Below are positions 13,993 through 14,017 of a stretch of DNA of 14,017 bases, piece after piece. The translations under genes were made by a program, and so were the position numbers. The stretch is from an uncultured Bacilli bacterium (GTDB taxonomy: Bacteria; Bacillota_I; Bacilli_A; RF39; UBA660), in NCBI GenBank assembly GCA_934183705.1, contig CAKPSW010000020.1:1-14017 (forward strand), written 5' to 3'. Under the pieces are notes generated by a model. That model was not told the DNA's origin and ran no database searches. It worked only from the letters and a program-made list of their open reading frames with translations. Position 1 is the stretch's first letter. Each line of letters begins with the position of its first letter.

Positions 13993-14017
13993 TGTCCAAC
14001 TTTTGGGGTTCAGTTCA
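13993..14017 (-). repeat. Right terminal inverted repeat of the IS
   Basis: Read inward on the minus strand it begins TGAACTGAACCCC and ends GTTGGACA, a typical IS150-group end. It starts 16 bases after the orfB stop codon and its outer base is the last base of the window. Confidence 0.85.

Larger units (their letters stand above)
12579..14017 (+). mobile_element. IS3-family insertion sequence, IS150-like, apparently complete
   Basis: The element is about 1439 bases, with 25-bp imperfect terminal inverted repeats, orfA and orfB in overlapping -1 frame arrangement, and a complete DDE transposase. The right end falls exactly on the last base of the window, so the target-site duplication (3-4 bases in this family) cannot be checked; the left flank ends in TTTT. 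The coding strand is A-rich, unlike the T-rich + strand genes before it, consistent with recent arrival. It is inserted about 90 bases upstream of the ABC operon start codon, in the opposite orientation. Confidence 0.93.

Overview
The window comes from an AT-rich Gram-positive bacterium (Bacillota, Bacilli side). Supporting signs are strong AGGAGG ribosome binding sites, extended -10 promoters of the TGnTATAAT type, TTG and GTG starts next to ATG, a SpoVD-like penicillin-binding protein with one PASTA domain, and very low GC. Stops are mostly TAA or TAG, with one TGA, and Trp is encoded by TGG in the annotated genes, so the standard bacterial code (table 11) fits. The small, partly dispersed cell-wall gene set and the Asn-rich surface proteins resemble uncultured gut Bacilli with reduced genomes. 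That placement is inference.

Layout, + strand first. Positions 3-86 are the tail of a surface-type protein, closed by a terminator. The translation operon rpsB-tsf (340-2159) follows, with its own promoter and terminator; its S2 protein carries an unusual C-terminal SAP/Rho-N-like module. Next is a block of envelope genes of unknown role (2470-4647): two tandem paralogous N-terminally anchored proteins that share a cysteine pair, and a DUF5684-like membrane protein with an Asn-rich repeated tail. A broken-up division and cell-wall cluster follows (4808-9894): a class B penicillin-binding protein, a soluble protein-kinase-like protein with its own strong promoter, mraY, and on the opposite strand the SEDS protein FtsW. 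mraY and ftsW converge on two terminators.

The minus-strand operon 9954-12487 encodes a complete NitT/TauT/THI5-type ABC importer: binding protein, ATPase and permease, with overlapping genes and one shared terminator that overlaps the permease stop codon. About 90 bases upstream of the binding-protein gene, an intact IS3-family (IS150-type) element fills 12579-14017. Its right end coincides with the window end. It has orfA, orfB with a full DDE triad, a -1 frameshift site, and a hairpin in the left end that would hide the orfA ribosome binding site.

Functionally, MraY makes lipid I, and FtsW and the class B PBP form the usual polymerase-transpeptidase pair that uses the finished lipid II. 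The kinase sits between PBP and mraY, where murE often lies in Bacillota, and is the most intriguing gene of unknown role here. No tRNA, rRNA, CRISPR array or recognised riboswitch was seen.
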